A stretch of 14,698 nucleotides of DNA, taken from Euzebyaceae bacterium (GTDB taxonomy: Bacteria > Actinomycetota > Nitriliruptoria > Euzebyales > Egibacteraceae). The position numbers were made by a program, and so were the translations under genes. The notes below the pieces were generated by a model, which worked only from the letters and a program-made list of their open reading frames with translations, was not told the DNA's origin and ran no database searches. Numbering within the stretch: position 1 is the stretch's first letter; each line of letters opens with the position of its first letter. The stretch lies in assembly GCA_013698135.1 (NCBI GenBank), contig JACCVM010000045.1, positions 1 through 14,698 of the forward strand, in the 5' to 3' direction. This document shows positions 5,458 to 13,705 of this stretch, piece after piece.

Positions 5458-7077
5458 ATGACCGGCGCGTTCCGCGTTCCTGCCCCCACCAACGAGCCGG
5501 TCCGCGGCTACGGCCCTGGCAGTCCCGAGCGCACAGCCTTGACCGATCGCCTTGCCGCGATGGCCAAGGAGCGCCTCGAAGCGCCGATGGTGATCGGCGG
5601 GCGTTCCGTGGCCGGGACGTCGACGTTTACGGTCACCGCACCCCACCGCCACTCTCAGGTACTGGCCGAGGTCCAAGCCGCGGGTCGCGAACACGTCTCC
5701 GCGGCGATCGAGGCGGCGCTGAAAGCGCGCGCCGAGTGGGCGGCGATGCCGTGGACCGAGCGGGCGGGGGTCTTCCTGCGCGCCGCCGAGCTACTGGCAG
5801 GCCCGTGGCGGGACACGATCAACGCCGCCACGATGCTCGGTCAGTCCAAGACGGTGTATCAGGCCGAGATCGACGCCGCCTGCGAGCTGATCGACTTCTG
5901 GCGCTACAACGTCGCCTTCGCCGAGCGCATCTACGCCGAGCAGCCAGTGTCGGCCCCCGGGACCTGGAACCGCATGGAGCACCGCCCGCTCGAGGGCTTC
6001 GTCCTGGCCATCACGCCGTTCAACTTCACGGCCATCGCCGCCAACCTGCCGACGGCCCCGGCGCTGATGGGCAACGTCGTGGTGTGGAAGCCGTCACAGA
6101 TGCAGGCGCTGGCGGCCCAGTACACCATGCAGCTGCTGGAAGCCGCCGGGCTTCCACCCGGTGTGATCAACCTGGTGCACGGCGACGGAAAGATGACCGC
6201 CGAAGTCGCGATGGCCCACGAGCGCTTCGCCGGACTCCACTTCACCGGCTCCACCTCGGTCTTCCAAGGGTTGTGGCGCCAGGCCGCCGAACGCATCGAC
6301 GACTACCGCAGCTATCCGCGACTGGTCGGCGAGACCGGCGGCAAGGACTTCGTTGTCGCCCACCCCTCCGCGTCGGTCGACGCGCTGGTGGTGGCGCTGG
6401 CCAGGGGTTCCTTCGAGTATCAGGGGCAGAAGTGCTCGGCGGCGTCCCGGGCCTACGTGCCTCGCTCGCTGTGGCCGCGCGTGCGCGACGGGCTGGCCGA
6501 CCTCGTCGGCGACATCCCGATCGGTGACGTCGCCGACCTGTCCAACTTCATGGGCGCGGTGATCGACCAGCCCGCCTACCAGCGGCTCACCGAGGCGGTG
6601 GCCAGAGCCCGCGGGGACGGCGTGGAGGTCCTCGCTGGCGGCGGTGGAGACGACAGCGAAGGCTGGTTCGTCGAGCCGACCGTGCTGGTGTCGGACGACC
6701 CGACCTCCGACACGATGGTCCGCGAGCTGTTCGGCCCCTTGCTGACGGTGCACGTCTACGACGACGCGCGCTATTCCGACACCTTGCGCCTGGTGGATCA
6801 GACGTCGCCCTACGCACTGACCGGGGCCGTCTTCGCCGACGACCGTGCGGCCGTGCAGGAGGCCCTCACCACGCTGATCGACGCGGCGGGCAACTTCTAT
6901 GTCAACGACAAGCCGACCGGCGCAGTCGTCGGACAGCAGCCGTTCGGCGGTGCCCGTGCCTCCGGCACCAACGACAAGGCCGGTTCCGTGCTGAACCTGT
7001 TGCGCTGGGTCTCGCCCCGCGCGATCAAGGACACGCTGGTGCCACCCGTGACATGGCAGTATCCGCACATGGGCTGA
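5458..7077 (+). CDS. pruA: L-glutamate gamma-semialdehyde (1-pyrroline-5-carboxylate) dehydrogenase
   Basis: A 539-residue NAD-dependent aldehyde dehydrogenase that performs the second step of proline breakdown, oxidising glutamate semialdehyde to glutamate. Catalytic residues are visible: Asn189 in TPFNF, Lys211 in WKPSQ, Glu292 in GETGGKD and Cys326 in FEYQGQKCSA. The C-terminal QQPFGGARASGTNDKAG and the long N-terminal region are hallmarks of the stand-alone P5C dehydrogenase group (ALDH4-like). ATG 5458 is preceded by GGAAGG eight bases upstream; the open frame extends further 5' but without a comparable start. No proline dehydrogenase gene is in the window, so the first enzyme must be encoded elsewhere. 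The lipid-kinase gene follows after 4 bp. Confidence 0.95.
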   Translation: MTGAFRVPAPTNEPVRGYGPGSPERTALTDRLAAMAKERLEAPMVIGGRSVAGTSTFTVTAPHRHSQVLAEVQAAGREHVSAAIEAALKARAEWAAMPWTERAGVFLRAAELLAGPWRDTINAATMLGQSKTVYQAEIDAACELIDFWRYNVAFAERIYAEQPVSAPGTWNRMEHRPLEGFVLAITPFNFTAIAANLPTAPALMGNVVVWKPSQMQALAAQYTMQLLEAAGLPPGVINLVHGDGKMTAEVAMAHERFAGLHFTGSTSVFQGLWRQAAERIDDYRSYPRLVGETGGKDFVVAHPSASVDALVVALARGSFEYQGQKCSAASRAYVPRSLWPRVRDGLADLVGDIPIGDVADLSNFMGAVIDQPAYQRLTEAVARARGDGVEVLAGGGGDDSEGWFVEPTVLVSDDPTSDTMVRELFGPLLTVHVYDDARYSDTLRLVDQTSPYALTGAVFADDRAAVQEALTTLIDAAGNFYVNDKPTGAVVGQQPFGGARASGTNDKAGSVLNLLRWVSPRAIKDTLVPPVTWQYPHMG

Positions 7078-7081
7078 CGGC

Positions 7082-7969
7082 GTGGACGAGCTGCTCATCA
7101 TCGCCAACGCGCAGGCCGGCTCGGCACAGGACGAGCGTCTGCAGGCGGCGCTCGACGTGCTGCGGCGGCCGGGTAAGCCCGAGGTCGTCCGTTGCGCTTC
7201 ACCCGATGACGTGGATGACGCCTTGGACCGGGCACAGGGCCGGCGCATCGTCGTCGCCGGCGGCGACGGCAGCATGCACCTGATCGTGAAGCGGCTGTGG
7301 GAGCGGGGTCCGGACACGCTGGCCGCGACCGAGCTCGGTCTGGTGCCGCTGGGGACCGGCAACGACCTCGCCATCGGGCTAGAGCTACCCGAAGACCCCG
7401 CTGAGGCCGCGCAGGTGTGCCTCGACGGCACAGTCACCGCGCTGGACCTGATCGACACCGACCGGGGCGAGATCGTCGTCAACGCTTCACACGCCGGGCT
7501 CGGGGCCGCCGCCGCGGAGCGCTCCCAAGACCTCAAGCCCTCGCTGGGTCCCGCGGCCTACCCGCTGGGGGCACTGGTCGCCGGCGTCCGAGAGGCCGCG
7601 TGGCAGCTGCGGGTGACCCTGGACGGCGAGGTCGTGCACGACGGCAGCACGCTGATGGTTGGCATCGCCAACGCCCCGTCGATCGGTGGGGGCACCCAGC
7701 TCATTCCGAGGGCGCTGCCCGACGACGGCGAGCTGGACCTGATCGTGGTGAGCGCTGTGGGGCCCGCCGCCCGGCTGGCGTTCGGGGCGGCGCTGCGCAA
7801 CGCGGCTCACCTCGATCGCGACGATGTGCTGCACGCCCGCGGCCACGAAGTCGGCATCAGCGGCGACGCGGTGGTGCACGACCTCGACGGTGAGCTGTAC
7901 GACGAGTGGCCGTCCGCCACCTATCGGGTGGTGCCTGCAGCCTGGCGGCTGCTGACACCCGTCGGCTAG
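7082..7969 (+). CDS. Diacylglycerol kinase-family lipid kinase (DagK/YegS-like)
   Basis: A 295-residue soluble lipid kinase with the DAGK catalytic fold. Nucleotide-binding motifs are GGDGSMH (60-66) and PLGTGNDLA (89-97). The second domain carries NASHAGLGAA and GGGTQLIPRALPDDGELDL, typical of the family's beta-sandwich. Members phosphorylate diacylglycerol, sphingoid bases or related lipids at the membrane; the substrate here cannot be told. The usual N-terminal NPxxG is replaced by NAQAGS. GTG start at 7082, only 4 bp after the pruA stop, so translation is probably coupled and no strong ribosome-binding site is needed. The functional link with pruA is not obvious. Confidence 0.88.
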   Translation: MDELLIIANAQAGSAQDERLQAALDVLRRPGKPEVVRCASPDDVDDALDRAQGRRIVVAGGDGSMHLIVKRLWERGPDTLAATELGLVPLGTGNDLAIGLELPEDPAEAAQVCLDGTVTALDLIDTDRGEIVVNASHAGLGAAAAERSQDLKPSLGPAAYPLGALVAGVREAAWQLRVTLDGEVVHDGSTLMVGIANAPSIGGGTQLIPRALPDDGELDLIVVSAVGPAARLAFGAALRNAAHLDRDDVLHARGHEVGISGDAVVHDLDGELYDEWPSATYRVVPAAWRLLTPVG

Positions 7970-7999
7970 CTGCCGTTCCCCACTACGCGAGGCGGAGCG

Positions 8000-8790
8000 T
8001 CAGACCCGGCTTGCGCTGATGACCCGCTGCTCGCGGACGGCCGCATCCAGGAACTCCTCGGCAGCGGCACGGTCCAGCGGCCGTGCGAACAGGTAGCCCT
8101 GCCCTAGCCGGCAAGCCAGCTGCAACAGCCGCGCCGCCTGCTGCGGCTCCTCGATGCCCTCAGCCACGGTGTCAAGACGCAACGTACGACCGCCGAAGCG
8201 CGCGACGCTGTCGCCTTCGCGCAGGTACAGCTGCAGGCGTGCCGCCACCGTCGTCAAGACCTGGTCGCCCGCATCGTGCCCGAGGCTTTCGTTGACGGTC
8301 TTGAAGTCGTCCATGTCGACAAACATCACGGCCAACACGGTGTCGTGGCGCTCGCGGCGAGCCAGCGCGTGTCGGACCCGGTCGGTGAACAACACCCGGG
8401 TTGGCCAGTCCGGTCAGCGAATCGTGCAGCCGCTAGGTTCGCCGGGGTTGGCGAACGCCTCCTTCAGGTAGGCCACGGCCGCGACCGTGTCGTCGGGATG
8501 CAGCAGGTCGAGCAGCCGCTGGCCCACCATGTCGTCGGATTCGCGGCCGAGCACATGGCGCGACGACGGCGTCTGGTAGCCGACGGTGGTGTCAGGGCTC
8601 ACGACCGTCACCAGGTCGTACGCGTTGTCGATCAGCCCACCTCCTGTTGCCTGCTCGACCCCATCGGCTCCAAGGCTGCTCGGTCGGCAGCCACGGCCGC
8701 ATCCAGGCCAGCCAGCGCCCGCCTGGCCTCGTCCGTCGGGGCGCCGAGCGTGGCCATCTGGGTAAGGCTGACATCGGCGTGGCGGGTCAT
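8000..8790 (-). pseudogene. Decayed PAS-GGDEF-EAL (cyclic-di-GMP) gene
   Basis: Remnants of a diguanylate cyclase/phosphodiesterase lie in order but in different frames. ATG 8790 opens a 52-residue N-terminus (MTRHADVSLTQMATLG...) that stops at 8632. A second frame then encodes the first half of a PAS domain (LIDNAYDLVTVVSPD ... LLDLLHPDD) and stops at 8414. A third frame holds LHDSLTGLAN; one extra C near 8398 breaks LTGLANR and moves the rest into the frame ending at 8000. That last segment has the GGDEF start (FVDMDDFKTVNESLGHDAGD ... ARFGG), which jumps in frame near 8188 directly to the end of an EAL domain (TLRLDTVAEGIEE ... GQGYLFARPL). The GGDEF signature residues and nearly all of EAL are missing, so neither making nor breaking c-di-GMP is possible. 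Confidence 0.85.
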
Positions 8791-8842
8791 CGATCAGCGG
8801 CCTTCTTGAGCGCGGGCGCGTGTGGCCGCGCCGGGCGGTCCC

Positions 8843-9604
8843 TCAGCGCGGAGCCATGCGCAGCGCCCCGTCGAGTCGGATCACCTCACCATTGAGCATC
8901 GGGTTGGCCACGATGTGGCCCACCAGCGCCGCGTACTCCGAGGGTCGTCCCAGCCGGTTGGGGTGCGGGACCTGCGCGCCCAGCGACTTGCGGGCCTCCT
9001 CGGGCAGACCCGCCAGCATGGGTGTCTCGAACGTGCCAGGGGCGATCGTGCAGACGCGGATCTGCTTGTCGGCCAGATCCCGGGCCAGCGGCAGCGTCAT
9101 GCCGGCCACGCCGCCCTTGCTCGCCGAGTAGGCCGCTTGACCGATCTGGCCATCGAAGGCCGCCACCGAGGCGGTGTTGACGATGACGCCACGCTCCCCG
9201 TCGACGACATCGGCCCGCACCATCAGCTCCGCCGCCAATCGGATGACGTTGAAGGTGCCGATCAGGTTGATGGTCACCACCGTCGTGAACTGCGCCAGCG
9301 GCAACGGTCCCTTGCGGCTCAGCACGCGCCCGGGTGTGGCCACGCCGGCGCAGTTGACCACGATGTGCAGCCCGCCGAGCCCGGCGGCGACCTCGACCGC
9401 CGATTGCACGTCGCCCTCGTCGGTGACGTCGGTCGGCGCGAACACGACCTGGCTGCCCATGGCCCCGGCGGCCTCCTCACCCCGCGACGACGGCAGGTCG
9501 GCGATCACGACCTTGGCGCCGATCCCGCTCAGGGCCTTAGCGGTCGCCAGGCCTAGACCCGACCCACCGCCCGTGATCAACGCGACCTTGCCTGCGACCT
9601 CCAT
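8843..9604 (-). CDS. SDR-family 3-hydroxyacyl-CoA dehydrogenase (HSD10-like)
   Basis: A 253-residue short-chain dehydrogenase. The Rossmann motif TGGGSGLG is at 11-18, Asp36 (VIADL) points to NAD rather than NADP, NCAG is at 84-87, and the catalytic Ser146, Tyr159 and Lys163 are in place (NTASVAAF, QAAYSASK). The C-terminal patterns TIAPGTFETPML and NGEVIRLDGALRM closely resemble type-2 3-hydroxyacyl-CoA dehydrogenases (human HSD17B10). Those enzymes oxidise short 3-hydroxyacyl-CoAs in fatty-acid and branched-chain amino-acid breakdown. AGGAG precedes ATG 9604 by seven bases. The frame is open far upstream, but that part is the antisense of the DAHP synthase gene. A FabG-type reductase is a less likely alternative. 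Confidence 0.9.
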   Translation of the reverse strand: MEVAGKVALITGGGSGLGLATAKALSGIGAKVVIADLPSSRGEEAAGAMGSQVVFAPTDVTDEGDVQSAVEVAAGLGGLHIVVNCAGVATPGRVLSRKGPLPLAQFTTVVTINLIGTFNVIRLAAELMVRADVVDGERGVIVNTASVAAFDGQIGQAAYSASKGGVAGMTLPLARDLADKQIRVCTIAPGTFETPMLAGLPEEARKSLGAQVPHPNRLGRPSEYAALVGHIVANPMLNGEVIRLDGALRMAPR

Positions 9605-9651
9605 GCACCATCTCCTGCTGCGGCCTCCGGTTCGCCGCGGACCAGCCGGGG

Positions 9652-9657
9652 ACTGTA
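9652..9657 (-). promoter_or_regulatory. Possible -10 box for the SDR gene
   Basis: TACAGT on the minus strand fits the actinobacterial -10 consensus TANNNT and lies about 47 nt upstream of the ATG at 9604, inside the 99-bp gap shared with the divergent DAHP synthase. No convincing -35 box is seen 17 nt upstream. Confidence 0.3.
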
Positions 9658-9703
9658 GCCCAGATCCACCGGTGCTTTGCGGCCGCAGGGGCCGGATGGG
9701 ACC

Positions 9704-11065
9704 ATGGCAGTGATGAGCGACCCACTGCCAGCCTGGACCCCGTCGTCGTGGAACGCGCTCGCCGCCGAGCAGCAGCCGGACTGGCCCGACCCCCAGCAGC
9801 TCAAGGCCGCGTTGACCGAGCTGTGCGCCATGCCGCCGCTGGTGTTCGCCGGGGAAAGCCGAGCACTGCAGACGCAGCTGGGTCGTGTCGCTGAGGGCAA
9901 GGCGTTCCTGCTCCAGGGCGGCGACTGCGCCGAGACGTTCGCCGCGTTCGGTGCCGACGCGATCCGCGACAAGCTCAAGGTCCTGCTGCAGATGGCGATC
10001 GTGCTGACTTACGGCGCGCAGCTGCCGGTGGTCAAGGTCGGCCGGATCGCCGGGCAGTTCGCCAAGCCCCGCTCCGCCGCCGTCGAGCAGGTCGACGGGG
10101 TGGGCCTGCCCGTGTGGCGTGGCGACGCGGTCAACCGGCTGGACGCCACCGCCGAGGCCCGCCAGCCCGACCCCAGCCGTCTGCTGCGCGTATACCACCA
10201 GTCAGCCGCCACGCTGAACCTGCTACGCGCGTTCACCCGCGGCGGGTTCGCGGACCTGGAGAAGGTCCATGTGTGGAACCAGGAGTTCGTGGCCGCCTCG
10301 TCGGAGGGGAAGCGCTACGCCGCGGTCGCCGAGGAGATCGAACGGGCACTGCGGTTTCTGCGCGCCTGCGGCGTGGACGTGACCAACGACCCGACGTTCC
10401 ACACCGTCGACTTCTGGACGTCGCACGAGGCACTGTTGCTCGGCTACGAGGAAGCGCTCACGCGGCAGGATTCGCTGACTGGCGACTGGTACGACTGCAG
10501 CGCGCACATGCTGTGGATCGGTGAGCGCACCCGAAACCCCGACGGCGCGCATGCGCACTTCTTGTCCGGAGTCGGCAACCCGGTGGGGGTCAAGCTCGGG
10601 CGCACGGCAACCGCTGACGAGGTGAGCGCCTTGGCCGCCCGGCTCAACCCCGACAACGTGCCGGGCCGTCTGACGTTCATCACACGGATGGGCGCCGCCT
10701 CAGCCGGCCGTGTCCTGCCCGAGCTGGTGCGAACCGTGCGCGACCAGGGCCTGGCCGTGGTGTGGTGCTGTGACCCGATGCACGGCAACACTTTCCTGTC
10801 CGGCTCGGGCTACAAGACCCGGCGGTTCAGCGACGTGCTCGACGAGCTGCGGACCTTCTTCGGCGTCCACGCCCAGGAGGGCACCGTGCCCGGCGGGGTG
10901 CACATCGAGCTGACCGGCGAGGACGTCACCGAGTGCCTCGGCGGCGCGCAGGACATCGCCGACATGGATCTGGCCTACCGCTACGAGACCGCCTGCGATC
11001 CCCGCCTCAACAACCAGCAGGCCTTGGAGCTGGCGTTCCAAGTCGCCGAGATGCTGCGCCCCTGA
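9704..11065 (+). CDS. aroG: Class II 3-deoxy-D-arabino-heptulosonate 7-phosphate (DAHP) synthase
   Basis: The first enzyme of the shikimate pathway, condensing phosphoenolpyruvate and erythrose 4-phosphate. From ATG 9704 it has 453 residues, close to the usual class II length. Metal ligands match those of the M. tuberculosis enzyme in order: Cys75 (QGGDCAE), His360 (CDPMHGNT), Glu402 (VHIELTGED) and Asp432 (ACDPRLN). Phosphate- and PEP-binding segments GRIAGQFAKPRS and GNPVGVKLG are present. Starts at TTG 9677 and ATG 9713 are also in frame; 9704 has GGATGGG just upstream and is preferred with modest certainty. Class II enzymes are often feedback-inhibited by aromatic amino acids, but inhibition cannot be read here. 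The gene is divergent from the SDR gene and is followed 27 bp later by the end of the convergent protease gene. Confidence 0.95.
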   Translation: MAVMSDPLPAWTPSSWNALAAEQQPDWPDPQQLKAALTELCAMPPLVFAGESRALQTQLGRVAEGKAFLLQGGDCAETFAAFGADAIRDKLKVLLQMAIVLTYGAQLPVVKVGRIAGQFAKPRSAAVEQVDGVGLPVWRGDAVNRLDATAEARQPDPSRLLRVYHQSAATLNLLRAFTRGGFADLEKVHVWNQEFVAASSEGKRYAAVAEEIERALRFLRACGVDVTNDPTFHTVDFWTSHEALLLGYEEALTRQDSLTGDWYDCSAHMLWIGERTRNPDGAHAHFLSGVGNPVGVKLGRTATADEVSALAARLNPDNVPGRLTFITRMGAASAGRVLPELVRTVRDQGLAVVWCCDPMHGNTFLSGSGYKTRRFSDVLDELRTFFGVHAQEGTVPGGVHIELTGEDVTECLGGAQDIADMDLAYRYETACDPRLNNQQALELAFQVAEMLRP

Positions 11066-11092
11066 ACTTGCCCGGCACCCTGCGCCGCGCGG

Positions 11093-12271
11093 CTAGTAGC
11101 GGCAGGCGCCGGTGGAGTCCGGCTGGTTGCGGGTGATGGCATCGGCGACGTCGCCGCGGACCTGCGCCGCGGTCAGGGCGTAGCCGGTCCCTGGCTCGGC
11201 AGCGGCGGCCGCGAACACCACGCCGCCGACCCGGCCGTCACGGGTCACGAACGGCCCGCCGGAGTCGCCACGCTCCACGGCGGCCCGCAGCGTCAGCACG
11301 TCGCGGTTGATCAGACCGCGCCCGTAAATGTCACGGCCCATGGCCTGTCCGGTACCGCGCACGGCGGCGGGCTCGGCCACCAGCTCTCGGCGACCGCCGG
11401 GGTAGCCAAGGGTCGCGCCCTCGGTGCCTCGTCCGGGAGGCTCGCTGACCCAGTCGATGGCTGGCGCGTCGAGGCCCGCAACGGCCAGTACGGCAAGATC
11501 GATGTCGCTGTCGACGTGGACCGCCGTCGCCGGTAGCTCGCCGCCACGGCTGCGGACTCGCAGCTGTTCACTGCCCGCCACCACGTGCGCGTTGGTCACG
11601 ACGTACCCCGTCTGGGACACGAATCCGCTGCCCGAGGACACACCCCCGCAGCCCAGACCCACGACCTGCACAACGCTGGAGGCACCGGCCGCCTGGGCCG
11701 CGGCCATCGCGGCTCGGCTGGGTCGGTTCACCGGTGGAGCGGTCGACCCATCCAGCCCGCTGAAGACCTGGGGGAATCCCTGCTGGTCGAGGTAGCCGCC
11801 CACTCGACCGATCAAGTCCGGCGGCGGGGGCAGCTGCCGAGTGACCGCCGTGACGATCTGAGAGCCGCGGATCAGTCTGGCGACGCCGCGCGTGGGTCCT
11901 TGGGCCAGCACCGACCCCAGCAGCCACACCGTCAACAGCAGTCCAGCCATCCCAACCGCGATGCCGGCCGTGCGGTCGACGGCCGCGGCACCGGCGCCGT
12001 ACACCACCGAGCGCAGTCGCAGGCCGATCGCCATGCCGGCGCCCTGACCGACCACCACCGCCAGCAGCAACAACCCGAGGGTGAGCAGCGACAGCGTTGG
12101 GCCGGGCTGGGCAACGAAGCTGCTGGCCAGCCGAGGAGCGAGGCCAGCGCCGGCGAACAACCCCACGACCGCACCACCGAAGGCCGCGACCTGCGACAGC
12201 GCGCCCCGACGGAATCCCCGCGAGGCGGCCAGCACGAGCGCCAGTAGCAGCGCCAGATCCACGACGTTCAC
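11093..12271 (-). CDS. marP: MarP-like membrane serine protease (CvpA domain plus trypsin domain)
   Basis: A 392-residue protein with an N-terminal CvpA/colicin-V-type membrane domain (hydrophobic segments near 4-18, 27-45, 59-78 and 102-122), a linker, and a C-terminal trypsin-like domain from about 205. The triad is His229 (VTNAHVV), Asp258 (DIDLAVL) and Ser337 (ERGDSGGPF). Cys208, at the start of the protease domain, and Cys390, third from the end, match the cysteine pair that forms the activating disulfide in M. tuberculosis MarP, a periplasmic protease needed for acid and oxidative-stress resistance. GTG 12271 (MNVVDLALLL) fits the family N-terminus; GTG 12262 is a close alternative with better spacing to GAGGG. 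The open frame continues to 12595 but is the antisense of the dehydratase there. Symbol given by similarity. Confidence 0.88.
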   Translation of the reverse strand: MNVVDLALLLALVLAASRGFRRGALSQVAAFGGAVVGLFAGAGLAPRLASSFVAQPGPTLSLLTLGLLLLAVVVGQGAGMAIGLRLRSVVYGAGAAAVDRTAGIAVGMAGLLLTVWLLGSVLAQGPTRGVARLIRGSQIVTAVTRQLPPPPDLIGRVGGYLDQQGFPQVFSGLDGSTAPPVNRPSRAAMAAAQAAGASSVVQVVGLGCGGVSSGSGFVSQTGYVVTNAHVVAGSEQLRVRSRGGELPATAVHVDSDIDLAVLAVAGLDAPAIDWVSEPPGRGTEGATLGYPGGRRELVAEPAAVRGTGQAMGRDIYGRGLINRDVLTLRAAVERGDSGGPFVTRDGRVGGVVFAAAAAEPGTGYALTAAQVRGDVADAITRNQPDSTGACRY

Positions 12272-12345
12272 GCCCTCGATGGTAAAGACAGCGCCGCTGG
12301 CAAGGGGTGGCCGGCCGGTCGGGCCGCACGAATCGACCCTCGGTG

Positions 12346-12359
12346 TAGCGTCGCACCGA
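12346..12359 (+). promoter_or_regulatory. -10 box consistent with a leaderless transcript of the dehydratase gene
   Basis: TGTAGCGT contains TAGCGT (12346-12351), a match to TANNNT. It ends seven bases before the ATG at 12359, so transcription would start at or next to the A of the start codon. This agrees with the absence of any ribosome-binding sequence. Leaderless mRNAs of exactly this geometry are common in actinobacteria. Confidence 0.5.
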
Positions 12360-13339
12360 TGATCGGGATCGACGATGTCCGCATGGCCGCCGCCCGCCTG
12401 GAGGGCGTCGCCAACCGCACGCCTGTGCTCACCTCGCGCACCCTGGACCGCCTGGTCGGCGCCAGCGTCTACCTCAAGGCCGAGTGCTACCAGCGTGGCG
12501 GCGCGTTCAAGTTCCGCGGGGCGTACAACAAGCTGTCCACCCTCGATCCGTCGGCTCTGCGGCGCGGCGTGGTCGCGTACTCGTCGGGCAATCACGCGCA
12601 GGCCGTCGCACTGGCGGCCGGGATTCTCGGCACGACGGCCACGATCGTCATGCCGACCGACACCCCGCAGGCCAAGCTGGCGGCCACCCGTGGCTACGGG
12701 GCCGAGGTCGTGACCTATGACCGCTACACCGAAAGCCGCGAGGACATCGGGGAGGCGCTGGCCGCCGAGCGCAACGCGACGCTGGTGCCTCCCTACGAGG
12801 ATCCAATGATCATGGCCGGGCAGGGGACGGTCGCGCTGGAGCTGCTCGACGAGGTCGGCGACCTTGACGTCCTACTGGTCTGCGTGGGCGGCGGTGGGCT
12901 GGTCGCCGGCTGCGCGACCGCCGCCAAGGCCATGGTGCCGGGCGTCGAGGTCTACGGGGTCGAGCCCGAGACCGGCGACGATACGCGCCAGTCGCTGGCC
13001 GCAGGCAGGCGCATCTCGATCCCTGTGCCTCGTACAATCGCCGACGGCCAGATGGCCTCGACGCCCGGACGCCTGACCTTCCAGGTGAACCGCCGGCTGC
13101 TGGATGGGGTGCTGGTGGCTAGCGACGCCGAGATCCTGTCCGCCATGGCCTTCCTTTTCGAGCGCATGAACGTGGTCGCGGAGCCCAGCGGCGCATGCGC
13201 GCTGGCGGCGCTGCTCGCCGGCCGCGCCGACGTGGAAGGGCGCCGAGTCGGCGTGACCATCTCTGGCGGCAACGTGTCCGTGCGGCAATGGTGCCGACTC
13301 CTGGAAGACGGGGCGGACAACACTGGGCCCGTCGCATGA
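12359..13339 (+). CDS. Threonine/serine dehydratase (PLP-dependent, no ACT domain)
   Basis: A 326-residue fold-type II PLP enzyme. Lys51 in GGAFKFRGAYN is the Schiff-base lysine, SSGNHAQA (75-82) is the substrate-carboxylate loop, GGGGL (177-181) binds the PLP phosphate, and SGGN (302-305) contacts the pyridine ring. This matches catabolic threonine ammonia-lyase (TdcB) and serine racemase. The length shows that the C-terminal ACT-like regulatory domain of biosynthetic IlvA is absent, so isoleucine feedback is unlikely. It probably converts threonine to 2-oxobutanoate and ammonia, or serine to pyruvate; serine racemase or a hydroxyectoine-utilisation (EutB-like) role cannot be excluded. Divergent from the MarP-like gene, it appears to be transcribed without a leader and to end at its own hairpin. 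Confidence 0.88.
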   Translation: MIGIDDVRMAAARLEGVANRTPVLTSRTLDRLVGASVYLKAECYQRGGAFKFRGAYNKLSTLDPSALRRGVVAYSSGNHAQAVALAAGILGTTATIVMPTDTPQAKLAATRGYGAEVVTYDRYTESREDIGEALAAERNATLVPPYEDPMIMAGQGTVALELLDEVGDLDVLLVCVGGGGLVAGCATAAKAMVPGVEVYGVEPETGDDTRQSLAAGRRISIPVPRTIADGQMASTPGRLTFQVNRRLLDGVLVASDAEILSAMAFLFERMNVVAEPSGACALAALLAGRADVEGRRVGVTISGGNVSVRQWCRLLEDGADNTGPVA

Positions 13340-13347
13340 AGACGGGC

Positions 13348-13372
13348 GCCGTGCCCCGAGGCGGGGGACGGC
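13348..13372 (+). terminator. Hairpin after the dehydratase gene, probable terminator
   Basis: GCCGTGCCCC (13348-13357) pairs with GGGGGACGGC (13363-13372) over ten positions with one G-G mismatch, closing a five-base loop. It begins 8 bp after the stop at 13339. No T-run follows immediately (AAGATCCC), so it resembles the U-poor hairpin terminators often found in GC-rich actinobacteria. Confidence 0.5.
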
Positions 13373-13705
13373 AAGATCCCACGAAAATTGTTGCGCCACT
13401 GCTGAATGCCCACTAGGGTCCCGGCTGCAAGCGGCTCACGTGCGATGGAGTCGGGGTGAGGGGCGCGTGGGGTGGCTTCGTCTAGAGCGTCGCAGCTGTG
13501 GGTTTGGGGGCGGCACCGCCGGCCTCAGCCCGCGGGGAGATGCGCAAGGGGTGGCCATCCCGGCGAGTTCCGTCGCACACCGTAATCAATGACAGGCCGG
13601 TAATCCTTGTTCCGACGGGCCGTCTCGCCACGGCAAGGTCTGGTGGCGTGACGACATCCGGCGGTAAGGGGGACAGCGGCCGCGACTACTACAGGAGAAA
13701 CCTGC
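13373..13705. other. Intergenic stretch upstream of the ferritin-like gene
   Basis: About 330 bp with no convincing gene. The frames that cross it have erratic composition, and the rightward one runs out of frame into the ferritin-like gene. AGGAG at 13693-13697, with eight bases to the ATG at 13706, is a good ribosome-binding site. Tiny inverted repeats (GGCGG-CA-CCGCC near 13509; GACGG-G-CCGTC near 13615) are visible. The segment around 13560-13610 is less GC-rich (CGTAATCAATGAC, GGTAATCCTTG) and is where I would expect the promoter, but no paired -35/-10 boxes are clear. I recognise no known riboswitch. Confidence 0.4.

Noticed and set aside
5435..5461. Eight-codon upstream frame whose TGA overlaps the pruA ATG
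   Set aside because: No ribosome-binding sequence precedes it, and such short overlaps arise easily by chance; the pruA site itself has GGAAGG at good spacing.
4948..5694. Long minus-strand open frame of 248 codons
   Set aside because: It is antisense to the 135-residue gene and pruA, its composition is Ser/Arg/Ala-rich without any domain, and it is explained by the GC bias of the real genes.
6094..7536. 480-codon minus-strand open frame
   Set aside because: It is a shadow of pruA and the lipid kinase; the product is low-complexity and has no motif.
8276..8809. Plus-strand open frames over the c-di-GMP remnant
   Set aside because: The minus strand carries clear PAS, GGDEF and EAL sequence here, while the plus-strand products have no recognisable features.
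12309..12316. GGCCGGCC palindrome in the protease/dehydratase gap
   Set aside because: An 8-bp GC palindrome is expected by chance in DNA of this composition, and no regulator is suggested.
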